Of a stretch of 64,000 nucleotides of DNA, positions 32,643-41,718 are shown piece by piece. The translations under genes and the position numbers were made by a program. Location of the stretch: contig NZ_CP069421.1 in assembly GCF_018118585.1 (NCBI RefSeq), forward strand, positions 2,108,001 through 2,172,000. The letters run 5' to 3'. Positions within the stretch are counted from its first letter, which is position 1, and the number at the start of each line of letters is the position of its first letter. Origin of the DNA: Aristaeella lactis. Lineage in GTDB: Bacteria; Bacillota; Clostridia; Christensenellales; Aristaeellaceae. The notes under the pieces were generated by a model. It saw only the letters and a program-made list of their open reading frames with translations. It had not been told where the DNA came from and ran no database searches.

Positions 32643-33476
32643 ATGTGGCATCTGGTATCTGATTCAAGCTGTGACCTCTATGAGCTGGAGGGCACAGAAG
32701 GCAAAATGGATTTTGCGACGATCCCCTTTACCATCCGGATCGGCGGCAAAGAATATGTGGATGATGAGAACATGAACGTGGGTGAAATGCTGGAAGCAAA
32801 TGAAACCCACTCCGAAATGGCGCAGACCGCCTGTCCTTCCCCGGAAGCCTGGCGGGAAAAGTTCTCCGCCCCCGGTCCGGTCATCGCCTTCACCATTTCC
32901 GGAGCCCTGAGCGGTTGCTATAACAGCGCCCTGATCGGCCGGAACATGGTTCTGGAAGACGAACCGGACAAACAGATCGCCATCATTGACACCAAGGCCA
33001 CCGGTCCCGAAGTGTCCATGCTGATCTGGCATGCCCGTGACCTGATCCTTGCGGGAAAGTCCTTTGAGGAGATCGAGAAGGATCTGAATGAGACCGCGGA
33101 CCGGATCCACACCAGCTTCGCGCTGATCTCCTACCATAACCTGATCAAGAGCGGCCGGGTGAGCCGCCTGATCGGTTTCATCGCCGGCCACCTGGGCTTC
33201 TGGGGCATCGGTATGGGCGATGAGAAGGGCGAGATCGTCATCCGCGGCAAAGCCCGCGGCAGCAAGAGCATGGTGCGTTTCCTGGTGGAAGAGATCAGCA
33301 AGGTTGGTATTGCCGGCAAGCAGATCGTCATCAGCCACTGCCAGAACCTGAAGGATGCCGAAGCCCTGAAGAAAGCCCTGGAAGCAGCCCATGCCGGTAT
33401 TGAGGTCCTGGTGCAGGCCGCCCGCGGCCTCGACAGCTTCTATGCTGAGCGTGAGGGTTTGATTGTCGGATATTAA
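32643..33476 (+). CDS. DegV-family fatty-acid-binding protein
   Basis: 277 residues. VSDSSCDL at the start, FTISGALSGCYNSA (SGTyqSA equivalent), IDTKATGPE and FALISYHNLIKSGRVSRLIGF are the DegV motifs that hold a fatty acid for the FakA kinase. Usual length. Last codons form one arm of a palindrome that encloses the stop. Confidence 0.93.
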   Translation: MWHLVSDSSCDLYELEGTEGKMDFATIPFTIRIGGKEYVDDENMNVGEMLEANETHSEMAQTACPSPEAWREKFSAPGPVIAFTISGALSGCYNSALIGRNMVLEDEPDKQIAIIDTKATGPEVSMLIWHARDLILAGKSFEEIEKDLNETADRIHTSFALISYHNLIKSGRVSRLIGFIAGHLGFWGIGMGDEKGEIVIRGKARGSKSMVRFLVEEISKVGIAGKQIVISHCQNLKDAEALKKALEAAHAGIEVLVQAARGLDSFYAEREGLIVGY

Positions 33477-33493
33477 TATATCCGACAATCAAA
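33458..33493. other. 16-bp inverted repeat enclosing the degV stop codon
   Basis: Arms 33458-33473 and 33478-33493; the loop TAAT holds the TAA. The left arm is coding sequence. Confidence 0.75.
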
Positions 33494-33730
33494 ACTCTTC
33501 ACTCTTCACTCTTCACTTTTCACTTTTAACTCATCACTCTTCACTCTAAACTGACATTTTCAAATGTCATCTCGACCAAGGTCGCTTGCGACCGTGTGGA
33601 GAGATCTGAATTGATTCATGAAAACAGCACGTAATGTGCTGTTTTTTCCATCATTATTCATTTTTCAGTCTTCAGTTTTAAGTTTTAAGTAGGGCTTTGT
33701 CCGCAGTATATAATTGTTCATTGTTAATTG
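33494..33730. repeat. Composite intergenic repeat region after degV
   Basis: Tandem CTTCACT units (33495-33550), a small TGACATTT/AAATGTCA hairpin, a GTCATCTCGACCAAGGTC element ending GGAGAGATCTGAATT (33566-33612), a hairpin AACAGCAC/GTGCTGTT with T-tail (33623-33647) and a CATTATTCATTTTTCAG string. The gap to 33870 has no gene I can support. Confidence 0.75.
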
Positions 33731-33870
33731 AAAAAGAAAAATGTTTTCAGAAAGAAAACCATTTTTCTTTTTCCTTCGTCTTATAGATGGAACCTGTAAT
33801 CAGCGCTGTACAGGACGCTTCTTCGGAAAGCGGACGCGCCGACCGAATATTTTGAAGGGGAAACGATGTC

Positions 33871-34359
33871 GTGGATGCTTTGATGTTTCAAGCGGAAATC
33901 AGGCGGATCGAGAAGTTGTTATACCGCATCGCCTGGTCCTACATGGGCAGCAACGCGGATGTTGAGGATGCGGTACAGGATGCATTGATCAAGGCCTGGG
34001 AGAAACGGGAATCCCTGCGGGACCTGAAGCAGTTCAGGCCCTGGATGTCCCGTATTCTTACAAACCAGTGCAAGGATCTCCTGCGTAAGCGCAAAAAATG
34101 GAACTTCTGTCCCCTGGAGGAAGCCGCGGCACAGGAAGCAAATGCTCCCGAACCGGATGCTCCCGTGCTGGAAGCGGTCAGCAAGCTGAAGCCTGAGCTC
34201 AGCCTGCTCATCACGCTTCATTATGTGGACGGCTACTCCATACAGGATCTGGCGAATACCCTGGGAATACCGGAAAGCACCGTCAAAACCCGTATGAGAA
34301 GCGCACGGAAACAGATAGGCAAAGCTCTCCTCGTTGAGCTGGAAGAGGAGGCGGAATAA
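33871..34359 (+). CDS. ECF RNA polymerase sigma factor
   Basis: 162 residues, GTG start with AAGGGG upstream. Region 2 (LLYRIAWSYMGSNADVEDAVQDALIKAWE) and region 4 (LITLHYVDGYSIQDLANTLGIPESTVKTRMRSARKQIG) are complete. Stop abuts the start of the anti-sigma gene (TAAATG). Parallel to the sigma at 28445 in the same three-gene order. Confidence 0.93.
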   Translation: MDALMFQAEIRRIEKLLYRIAWSYMGSNADVEDAVQDALIKAWEKRESLRDLKQFRPWMSRILTNQCKDLLRKRKKWNFCPLEEAAAQEANAPEPDAPVLEAVSKLKPELSLLITLHYVDGYSIQDLANTLGIPESTVKTRMRSARKQIGKALLVELEEEAE

Positions 34360-35679
34360 ATGAAGATTAATGAATTTAAAAACAGGCTGGCATCTGTAAC
34401 CCCCGAAGTCCCGGAGCATTTCCACAACAGGGTGGAAATGACCCTGGAGAACATCGTGACGCAGGAGGCACAGATGAAAGAAAGTACAAAACAGGCGATC
34501 AAAACCGCCGGCCGTTTCAGCCGCCGCACGCTGGTCATCGCCATCGCGCTGATCCTGGCCCTTGGTGCCATCGCTTTCGCGGCGGTCCAGTGGCATCTGT
34601 TTGAGCGGGTTTCCATCTCCTACCTTACCGGCAAATCGCCGGTCAACGCTGACAGCATCATGCAGCGGGATGTCTATACAGAAACCGTGAATGACGTGGA
34701 GATCTCCATTCAGGAAGTGGGTTATGACGGCCGGATCCTGATGGTGCAGTACAAATACCAGATCCCGGATATGGACGAAGCTTTCGGGGTTACCCTTAGA
34801 GACCGTTATGGAGACAATATTCCGGAGGATGAGCTGAAAGAACAAGGCGGAGATCCAGACAAAGCTGTATCTGGCTGGAGCGATGAAGAAAAGATGTACG
34901 AAGTCCTGGCAGCCCATAACGTTGGCTGGTGGAACGATTCCATCTGGGTAAACGGTCAGGAAGTGAATGCGCCTGAAAGCTCAGAAATGGGGATGGACGG
35001 CACAACCGTTCCCGGCGAGATCATCTGCACCCTTGTCTGGCGGCTGAACAACAATGGCGTCATTGTAAACGGGCCTATCGAGATCAGCCTGCCCATCGGG
35101 GAATGTCAGCCCCTGGAGAATTACAGCAGGTCGAAGCATCCGGAACTGTGGGACGGAGATGACCTGAAGAAACCCGATAAAGGAATGATCACCTTCACCT
35201 ACGATGCCGGTGATATCCAGTCCAAAGTGAAGACTTATCATCCCAACAAAGAAACAGTCCTGCCGGAAGTGACTGCTAAAGTCTCTGACGCGGCTTTCAC
35301 GCCCCTGATGACCTATATCACCCTGGACCTGGAGGCCAATCCCGAAGCCATGGCTGCCTTCATTGAGGAAAACGGTGAAAATGTGGTGGATGAGGACGGC
35401 ACCGTCCTGTGGCCCTATAAGCCCATGGATATGTTTGAAAGCTGGATTTGGAGCCTGGAACTGGTGGATAAGGACGGTAAACTGATCTTCCCTGGCAAGG
35501 GCGGCTGTGAAGGTTTCGGCGATGAATCTGCTGACTTCCTCTATCCGTACCTGGAGAATATCCCGGATGAACTGTACCTGGCCCCCGTTGAAGAAACGGA
35601 AGTGGATGAAAACGGAGAAAGCACAGGAAACGCAAAGGTGGATATGAGTCAGGCCGTGCTGGTAAAACCGGCAGACTGA
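34360..35679 (+). CDS. Membrane anti-sigma factor (DUF4179-type)
   Basis: 439 residues. Cytoplasmic about 50 residues, a helix at about 58-78 (TLVIAIALILALGAIAFAAV), then a large extracytoplasmic beta-rich part with two similar halves (VEISIQEVGYDGRILMVQY; later VSDAAFTPLMTYITLDLE). Start directly on the sigma stop. It presumably holds the sigma factor until an envelope signal. Confidence 0.82.
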   Translation: MKINEFKNRLASVTPEVPEHFHNRVEMTLENIVTQEAQMKESTKQAIKTAGRFSRRTLVIAIALILALGAIAFAAVQWHLFERVSISYLTGKSPVNADSIMQRDVYTETVNDVEISIQEVGYDGRILMVQYKYQIPDMDEAFGVTLRDRYGDNIPEDELKEQGGDPDKAVSGWSDEEKMYEVLAAHNVGWWNDSIWVNGQEVNAPESSEMGMDGTTVPGEIICTLVWRLNNNGVIVNGPIEISLPIGECQPLENYSRSKHPELWDGDDLKKPDKGMITFTYDAGDIQSKVKTYHPNKETVLPEVTAKVSDAAFTPLMTYITLDLEANPEAMAAFIEENGENVVDEDGTVLWPYKPMDMFESWIWSLELVDKDGKLIFPGKGGCEGFGDESADFLYPYLENIPDELYLAPVEETEVDENGESTGNAKVDMSQAVLVKPAD

Positions 35680-35741
35680 CCGCCGGTGTTATCTGACGGT
35701 ACATATAAACTCTTTTCTTCCATGTTGCAGGAGGAATATCA

Positions 35742-36800
35742 ATGAAAAGAATTACAGTACTTCTGTTATTGATACTGTGTCTGCCCTGTCTGGCAGCTGC
35801 TGACACTGAATACTGTACGATCAGTCAGGTCCGGAAACAGGCGGAAACCCTTGCTGACGGTACGATCGAAATAGAAACACTCAAAGGTCGTTATACTGTT
35901 TCCCTGGAGATTCCGGATGTTGAACAGATCCCGGTGATCACCATTGCACTTCCCAAACCCGATCAGGCTCCGCCGGTGCCGGAAGGCGGCAGTATAGAGG
36001 AACGCCGCCCCGGTAATGCGGGTTATATGACCGGCTGGTCTGTTCAGCTCAAAAAGGAACAAGTGGCTGGAACCCCGATCAGGGGTACCATGCGGATCAG
36101 TCAATACGGATTGGATGCACAGGCGGATGGAAGTCCGCTGACCATGGCCGAAGCCATTGCCTTTGCGGATCAGGCCCTGAATCCCAAAGACAGCAGTCCG
36201 GCATTCCGCATGCATCGCGCCTGGGCCAACTCCCGGCGGTACCGGGAAAAAGGCAGGAAGCCATCTGTGGATCAGCCGGTTGACAGTACCGGGTATTATT
36301 CATTGGAATATGAACAGGTTTTCCATGGTATTCCCTGTTATGGTCATATATCAGATTATTTTGCCTGGTTCAGTGACTATGACCGGCAGGGAATACTGCC
36401 TCACGGCCAATGCACATTCCATATCTTTTCTCCTGATTGCTATTGGTATAACCTCGACATGAGCAATGAATCAGGCGTCCTGGCTGAAGACATACCGCTC
36501 TGCCCGCTGTCCGCTGTCATAGAGGCACTGAAGCAGTCCTGCGGAAGCGGGATCAATCTCGAACCGATCAAACCCACAAGGCTGCGGCTTGTTTATCTCT
36601 CCCTGAACGATCCCGAAAACCGGAAAGGAGATCCGGTGCTGCTTCCCTATTGGGTGCTGGAAGATGATGATGACCCGGAAAGCGCAGCTCATATGGCAGC
36701 GCTCGTTAATGCCCAAACAGGTCTCCTGATCGATACTGACGCGCCAAAGGACAAAGGGCAGCGATCCGACGCCGTCTGGATCACCTGGGACGATGTCTAA
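35742..36800 (+). CDS. Secreted PepSY-like protein, third gene of the second ECF module
   Basis: 352 residues; GGAGGAATATC before the ATG; signal peptide MKRITVLLLLILCLPCLAAA. Ends LPYWVLEDDDDPE...AALVNAQTGLLIDT, the same arrangement as the protein at 26553. 62 bp after the anti-sigma gene; terminator follows. Function unknown. Confidence 0.68.
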   Translation: MKRITVLLLLILCLPCLAAADTEYCTISQVRKQAETLADGTIEIETLKGRYTVSLEIPDVEQIPVITIALPKPDQAPPVPEGGSIEERRPGNAGYMTGWSVQLKKEQVAGTPIRGTMRISQYGLDAQADGSPLTMAEAIAFADQALNPKDSSPAFRMHRAWANSRRYREKGRKPSVDQPVDSTGYYSLEYEQVFHGIPCYGHISDYFAWFSDYDRQGILPHGQCTFHIFSPDCYWYNLDMSNESGVLAEDIPLCPLSAVIEALKQSCGSGINLEPIKPTRLRLVYLSLNDPENRKGDPVLLPYWVLEDDDDPESAAHMAALVNAQTGLLIDTDAPKDKGQRSDAVWITWDDV

Positions 36801-36804
36801 GCCC

Positions 36805-36836
36805 AAAGACCGCGTTCATCTGAACGCGGTCCTTGT
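36805..36836 (+). terminator. Terminator of the second ECF module
   Basis: GACCGCGTTCA/TGAACGCGGTC stem with a very short loop, then CTTGTT. Confidence 0.75.
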
Positions 36837-36911
36837 TATGCCAGCGTTTATTGCCTGCCCTGGTACAGACACCCGCGTCAGTCTGCCTGGTACTGGCTTC
36901 AGAGGCATATT

Positions 36912-36940
36912 TTGCAATATATTCCAACATATGGTAGTAT
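36912..36940 (+). promoter_or_regulatory. Promoter of the lipocalin-like protein gene
   Basis: TTGCAA, 17-base spacer, TAGTAT. Confidence 0.45.
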
Positions 36941-37003
36941 AAAAAAGATGTTACGCATAAAACGTGCGATAAAAGAAACGAATGGAAAAGGAGCGATGAA
37001 CCG

Positions 37004-37702
37004 ATGAAGAAACTGTTCTCTCTGATCCTGGCTCTGTGCATGGCGTGCATGCTGATCCCCGCAATGGCGGAAGACAGCATTACAGGCGAATGGTATGCTT
37101 CCCTGGCCGGCGTGACGATGGTCATGAACCTTGCCGAAGACGGCACTGCGGAAATGTCCATGCCCGGTACTGAGAATGTGGCTGCCGGCACCTGGGTTCT
37201 CGACGGTGAAAAGATTACCGTAACCATTGAAGACTCCCCCGCGGAAGGCACCTATGCCGACGGTAAGATCACGCTGGGCGATGAAGATATGACCATGGTC
37301 TTCACCCGCGAAATGCCCCAGGGCATCCAGATCGCGGAAGTGAATCCTGCCGCCGCGGCGGAAGATTTTGACGGCACATGGAACATCGTCTATATTGGAT
37401 ACAACGGCACGGTCGTGGATGCTGCCGCCGCCGGACAGCAGCTCCCCGGCCTGGTGGTTGAAAACAGCACCATGAAGTTCACGGGTGAAGGCAGCCTGGC
37501 CCAGGTATTCGGAACCAATGCCCTGCCGCTGACCTATGCCGACGGAGCGCTCAGCATGTCCGTTGCTTTAGGTGAAACCTCTTACGGACTCAAGCTGGAA
37601 ATGCTCCAGGATGGCATGCTGGCCCTGACTGCCAGCATGGGCGAAACGGGTGCCATTATGTATTTTGTTAAGGACGCCGCGGAAGAAGAACCCGCCGCCT
37701 GA
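37004..37702 (+). CDS. Secreted two-repeat lipocalin-like protein
   Basis: 232 residues; signal peptide MKKLFSLILALCMACMLIPAMAE. Two similar halves each opening GxW (ITGEWYASLAGVTMVMNLAEDG; FDGTWNIVYIGYNG), as in lipocalin-like repeat proteins of gut Clostridia. No lipobox, so released or wall associated. A convergent neighbour at 37776 starts with the same kind of domain. Confidence 0.7.
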   Translation: MKKLFSLILALCMACMLIPAMAEDSITGEWYASLAGVTMVMNLAEDGTAEMSMPGTENVAAGTWVLDGEKITVTIEDSPAEGTYADGKITLGDEDMTMVFTREMPQGIQIAEVNPAAAAEDFDGTWNIVYIGYNGTVVDAAAAGQQLPGLVVENSTMKFTGEGSLAQVFGTNALPLTYADGALSMSVALGETSYGLKLEMLQDGMLALTASMGETGAIMYFVKDAAEEEPAA

Positions 37703-37716
37703 TCCTGACGGATAAA

Positions 37717-37754
37717 CAATTGCCGTGCTCAATGTGAGCACGGCAATTGTTTTT
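37717..37754. terminator. Bidirectional terminator
   Basis: 15-bp perfect stem (37717-37731 with 37735-37749), ATG loop, TTTTTA on one side and an A-rich flank on the other. Confidence 0.88.
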
Positions 37755-37775
37755 ATCCCCGATTGTTCAGATTGC

Positions 37776-38954
37776 TTACCAGTCGTTGTTTTCCACCCAG
37801 CCATAAGCTTCCACAGTGGTGGGCTCAATACCGTTGGCGGCGCAGAATTCCATCACCTTGCTGTCCACGCTGGTTACCAGGGTAATGGTGCTGTTGGCGC
37901 CCAGTTCATGGCGGAACAGCGATTCAGTGTTCAGATCCAGCAGATTGCCGTCAGCATCCTCCAGCACGAAAACCACTTCAATATTGGGCAGAGGCTCTTC
38001 CGAATCATTGATCACGGTAACACGCATAGTGTCACGTCCGTATTCTCCCTCCGCTTTCCTGAATTCAGGGTTGTCCAGCTTCACGGTTTTATCGGTGCTG
38101 AAATAAGCATCTGTCCTGGATTCAATCGTCGCTTCGTAGGTATAATTGCCGTTTTCCGCCAGGTCTGCAGTCATGGAAATAAAGGAGATCTCACCGGGTT
38201 CCAGGTATTTGGAACCGCAGGAAGACAGGTAGGTCGCCTCGCCCGCCTGGTTTCCGGAAGCATCCATCACCTTCAGGCTGCCGGTTCTGATAAACAGCGG
38301 AACAGAGGTGTTATTCTGGATCCTGGCGATATAGACTCCGCGGAAGCCGCTGTAGCTCTCAACCACCTTGAAGGTTCCCTTCACGATGGTTACGGCGGGA
38401 TCCTCCTGCGCCGCGGGTTCGGCCGCCGGCTCAGCAACGGGTTCGGCAGCCGGCTCATCAGCGGGTTCAGCAGGAGGTTCGGCAGCGGGTTCGCCGGAAT
38501 CTGCGGATGCAGATGCTGCTTCCATGATCCTGGAATATTCCGCGATAAAGTTCATGCCAATGGTTCTCACATCATCCTCAGTCATGCCTTCCGGCAGTTC
38601 AAACTCCTCGCCGCTCATCATACTGACGATGACGTTCATAGGCAGTCTGCCTTCCTCCCGGCCCAGGGAAAGCGGGAAAACATCGCTTTTCAGGCTCGTC
38701 CCGTCATAGACAAAGGTCAGCGGTTCGCCTTCAGCCGTAATGGTCACGTTGTCCCCGTCCACGGTCCATGTGCCTGTTGCTTCCACCTGGGAAGCAATAT
38801 TGAGATTGGCTGTGCCGTCTTCATTCAGCAGGATATAGCCCAGGCTGACATCCGCCAGGGTCATATACCAGTTTCCGGAGGGGCCTTCGCCAAGGGCAGG
38901 TATAGCCGTCAGCAGCATGCACAGTACCAGCAGCAGTGCAGCGATCTTCTTCAT
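37776..38954 (-). CDS. Secreted protein: lipocalin-like domain, Glu-Pro-Ala linker, FxLYD-like domain
   Basis: 392 residues; ATG 38954 with CGAAAGGAGAA. Signal peptide; residues 25-130 a lipocalin-like unit (SGNWYMTLADVSLGYILLNEDG) like the convergent gene; a linker of repeated EPA/AEP units; then an immunoglobulin-like FxLYD/DUF-type domain (VTVINDSEEPLPNIEVVFVLED). Surface or extracellular; function unknown. Confidence 0.7.
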   Translation of the reverse strand: MKKIAALLLVLCMLLTAIPALGEGPSGNWYMTLADVSLGYILLNEDGTANLNIASQVEATGTWTVDGDNVTITAEGEPLTFVYDGTSLKSDVFPLSLGREEGRLPMNVIVSMMSGEEFELPEGMTEDDVRTIGMNFIAEYSRIMEAASASADSGEPAAEPPAEPADEPAAEPVAEPAAEPAAQEDPAVTIVKGTFKVVESYSGFRGVYIARIQNNTSVPLFIRTGSLKVMDASGNQAGEATYLSSCGSKYLEPGEISFISMTADLAENGNYTYEATIESRTDAYFSTDKTVKLDNPEFRKAEGEYGRDTMRVTVINDSEEPLPNIEVVFVLEDADGNLLDLNTESLFRHELGANSTITLVTSVDSKVMEFCAANGIEPTTVEAYGWVENNDW

Positions 38955-39084
38955 TTGTTTTCTCCTTTCGGTTTGTATCAGTTTTTCAGGTTTTGCTGTG
39001 TATGTGATTATATCACAGAACGGCAGGCAGTGGATGTTCCGTTCTGTTCTTCCCTGTATTTTTTCAGCGGCAGCAGTTTTTGGC

Positions 39085-39113
39085 TTGCCTGAGCATTTCC
39101 CCTTTGATATAAT
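39085..39113 (+). promoter_or_regulatory. Promoter of the prsA-like gene
   Basis: TTGCCT, 17-base spacer, TATAAT. Confidence 0.65.
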
Positions 39114-39159
39114 ATTGGGAGTGTTCCCAACTAATTGATAATGAACGGAGAGATACCCT

Positions 39160-40533
39160 ATGCGTAAAAAAGCTCTTCTTGCACTCATGATGGCCGCTGT
39201 CCTGCTGCTGAGCGGCTGCGCCCTGATCCAGAAGGACCAGGCTGTTGACGATGCCACCGAGATTATCCGGATGGGCGACAAGGTTTACACCAAGATCCAG
39301 GTGAAAGCCGCAGCCCAGCAGGAGCTCATCAACAAGGCCCAAACATATTCCATGTTTGGCTATGCCTACGATATGACAGATCCTGCCAATATTGCCGAAG
39401 CGCAGGAAGCCGCTGTCAAGGCCCTGAAAGAGGACCTGACCCTGACCGCCAAGGCCGCTGAGCTGGGTTTTGATCAGCTGACAGACGAGGAACTGGAAGC
39501 CGTCAAGGCCAAGGCCCAGGAATCCTACGACAACATGGTGAATACCGCCAAGCAGTATGTCGAAGGCAAAGACGAAATGGATGAAGCCGCCCTCACCGAA
39601 GCTGCCGTGAAAATGGCTGAAGACGCGGGTTATACCATGGAAAACCGGACAGAGAGCGCCACCAAGGACGCGGTCTCTGCCAAGCTGAAGGAATACGCCG
39701 TCAAGGACGTTGCCGTCACAGATGAAGAGATTCAGGCTGAGTATGACAGCAAGGTCGAATCCAACAAGGAAACCTATGCTGAAAACGCCGCTTCCTGGGC
39801 CGCCACCGCGAACAACGGCTATACCACCCTGTACTACACCCCCGCCGGCGTCCGCCGCGTGAAGCAGATCCTGGTCAAATTCACGGAAGAAGACCAGACC
39901 GCCATCAAAGATGCCAACACAAAGCTGTCTGATGCCAATACCGCCCGAACCGCCGCGCAGGACAAGGTCGATGCCGCGCAGAAGGTCCTGGATACCGAGG
40001 GCATCACCGATGAAGAGAAAACCAAGGCCGAAGCGGATCTGACCGCAGCTAAGCAGGAACTGGATGAAGCTGACAAGGCCCTGCTGGCTGCCAACCAGGC
40101 AGTCACCGATGCCACAGACAAGGCCTTCGCAAACATCGATGAAAAAGCCGACACCGTTGTGGCCCAGCTGGCTGAAGGCGGCGACTGGCAGAAGCTGACG
40201 GACGAGTACAACGAAGATACCGGCATGAAGGATAATGAAAAGGGTTATGCCGTAGCCGCCGGAATGAGCGGCTTCGATGCTGCTTTCGTTGACGCCGCCA
40301 TGGCGCTGGAAAAGATCGGCGATGTTTCTCCCAAGACCAAAGGACAGTACGGATATTACATCATCCGCTATGAAAGCGATGAAGCCGAAGGCCCCATCGC
40401 CCTCGATACCCTGAAAGAAACCATTTCCTCCTCCCTGCTGAATACGAAGCAGAATGACACCTACGAAGCTACTCTCGCTCAGTGGGTGGAAGAAGCCGGC
40501 ATCAAGGTCGACATGAATGCCCTGAAGGACTGA
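39160..40533 (+). CDS. prsA: PrsA-like lipoprotein foldase with coiled-coil insertion
   Basis: 457 residues; lipobox LLSGCA. SurA/PrsA N-terminal helical domain, then the parvulin PPIase begins at VRRVKQILVKF (about 231) and resumes at VVAQLAEGGDWQKLTDEY and GYYIIRYES. Between them (about 242-330) lies an Ala/Lys/Asp-rich heptad region, probably an antiparallel coiled coil not present in standard PrsA. Folds secreted proteins at the membrane surface. Strong terminator follows. Confidence 0.85.
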   Translation: MRKKALLALMMAAVLLLSGCALIQKDQAVDDATEIIRMGDKVYTKIQVKAAAQQELINKAQTYSMFGYAYDMTDPANIAEAQEAAVKALKEDLTLTAKAAELGFDQLTDEELEAVKAKAQESYDNMVNTAKQYVEGKDEMDEAALTEAAVKMAEDAGYTMENRTESATKDAVSAKLKEYAVKDVAVTDEEIQAEYDSKVESNKETYAENAASWAATANNGYTTLYYTPAGVRRVKQILVKFTEEDQTAIKDANTKLSDANTARTAAQDKVDAAQKVLDTEGITDEEKTKAEADLTAAKQELDEADKALLAANQAVTDATDKAFANIDEKADTVVAQLAEGGDWQKLTDEYNEDTGMKDNEKGYAVAAGMSGFDAAFVDAAMALEKIGDVSPKTKGQYGYYIIRYESDEAEGPIALDTLKETISSSLLNTKQNDTYEATLAQWVEEAGIKVDMNALKD

Positions 40534-40543
40534 TCGATGCATG

Positions 40544-40572
40544 AAAGGGATGCCGCAAGGCATCCCTTTTTG
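40544..40572 (+). terminator. Terminator of the prsA-like gene
   Basis: AAAGGGATGCC/GGCATCCCTTT stem, four-base loop, T-run. Confidence 0.9.
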
Positions 40573-40593
40573 CTTATTGTAAGGAGATAACCC

Positions 40594-41496
40594 ATGCTTT
40601 ATCCCTCCGTTGTTTTCCGGATGAAAGCCCGCGCGGCGCTGAAAGGCCACTGGCAGACAGCCCTGCTGGTAGCGCTGATCGTGAATCTGCCCACACTGCT
40701 GATGCAGGGCTTTTCCGCCTATACGGGAAATGACCTGATCACCCGCCTGCAGGCAGTGATGGTCGCTGCCAGCCGGGACGGCCTGATGACCCAGGATCTG
40801 CTGCTGAAGGAATTTGACGCCATCCTCGCAAGCACGAGTTTCTGGACCGTCCGCGGACTGGAAGTGCTGGCCTGGCTCATAACCCCCTGCCTGACCCTGG
40901 GTATGTACAAGTGGCTGATGGACCGTCTCCGCGGGCAGGAAGATCCGGTTGGCACCGTGCTGTGCCGGATGAAGCTGTTCCTGAAAGCCATCGGCCTGCA
41001 GCTCCTGATCATCCTGAAGATCCTCCTCTGGATGCTTCCGGGTATCGCCGCGGCAACAGCCCTGATGGTCCCGGTTTATCAGTCCGGCACCCTGCAGGGA
41101 CGCCTGGCAGCCCTGCAGAACAGCTACAACATGACGCTTCCCGTTACGCTCCTGATTGTGGTTCCCGGCGCCATCGCCGCCCTGCGTTACGCCATGTCGG
41201 AATTCATCATGGCGGACGAACCCGGAGAGAAGATCCTCTCCTGCATCCGCCGCAGCAAGCAGCTGATGAAGGATAAGAAAAAGGATCTGTTCTTCCTGCT
41301 CTTCAGCTTTCTGCTCTGGTATCTGCTGGAGATGCTGATTGCCTCCATGCTGAACGGAGTGCTCTCCACGGTCTTCCAGATGCTGGCCGGTCTGGCCCTG
41401 AGCGTATACGCGGGCTGTTCCGTTGCCGCCTTCTACCTTTTCCTGTCCAGCGGCGAAAAAATCGTTCCGGAACCGGAAAACGAAGAATTGAATTAA
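40594..41496 (+). CDS. DUF975-family membrane protein
   Basis: 300 residues with AAGGAGATAA upstream. About six membrane helices, start LYPSVVFRMKARAALKGHW and the segment MADEPGEKILSCIRRSKQLMK typical of DUF975 (CRISPR-unrelated, glycerophosphoryl-type membrane domain). Role unknown. Confidence 0.78.
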   Translation: MLYPSVVFRMKARAALKGHWQTALLVALIVNLPTLLMQGFSAYTGNDLITRLQAVMVAASRDGLMTQDLLLKEFDAILASTSFWTVRGLEVLAWLITPCLTLGMYKWLMDRLRGQEDPVGTVLCRMKLFLKAIGLQLLIILKILLWMLPGIAAATALMVPVYQSGTLQGRLAALQNSYNMTLPVTLLIVVPGAIAALRYAMSEFIMADEPGEKILSCIRRSKQLMKDKKKDLFFLLFSFLLWYLLEMLIASMLNGVLSTVFQMLAGLALSVYAGCSVAAFYLFLSSGEKIVPEPENEELN

Positions 41497-41509
41497 TGAT
41501 CAAATAATT

Positions 41510-41595
41510 CAATTCCTGATAATTCAAAGGATGGCGCAGCCATCCATCCGCCATTATTCATTTTTCAGTTTTCAGTCTTCATTATTCAGTAGTGC
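41510..41595. repeat. GGATGGC hairpin plus CATTATTCATTTTTCAG string
   Basis: Hairpin GGATGGC/GCCATCC (about 41528-41545) followed by CATCCGCCATTATTCATTT and TCAG units; nearly the same as at 21706-21770. Confidence 0.72.
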
Positions 41596-41654
41596 CTGTC
41601 TGCAGGCACAATAATTCTGAATTATTGTGATATTGTGTTCTTTCCGTACTTTAC

Positions 41655-41683
41655 TTGAGTTTCAAACAGTTTCAGATTATAAT
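41655..41683 (+). promoter_or_regulatory. Promoter of the citrate-synthase-like gene
   Basis: TTGAGT, 17-base spacer, TATAAT. Confidence 0.65.
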
Positions 41684-41718
41684 GACCGCATTGTATACAG
41701 AAACCGGAGTGATTGTCC

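Noticed and set aside
37725-39092. 455-codon plus-strand open frame
   Set aside because: Antisense to the lipocalin/FxLYD-like secreted protein, which has a signal peptide and ribosome site.
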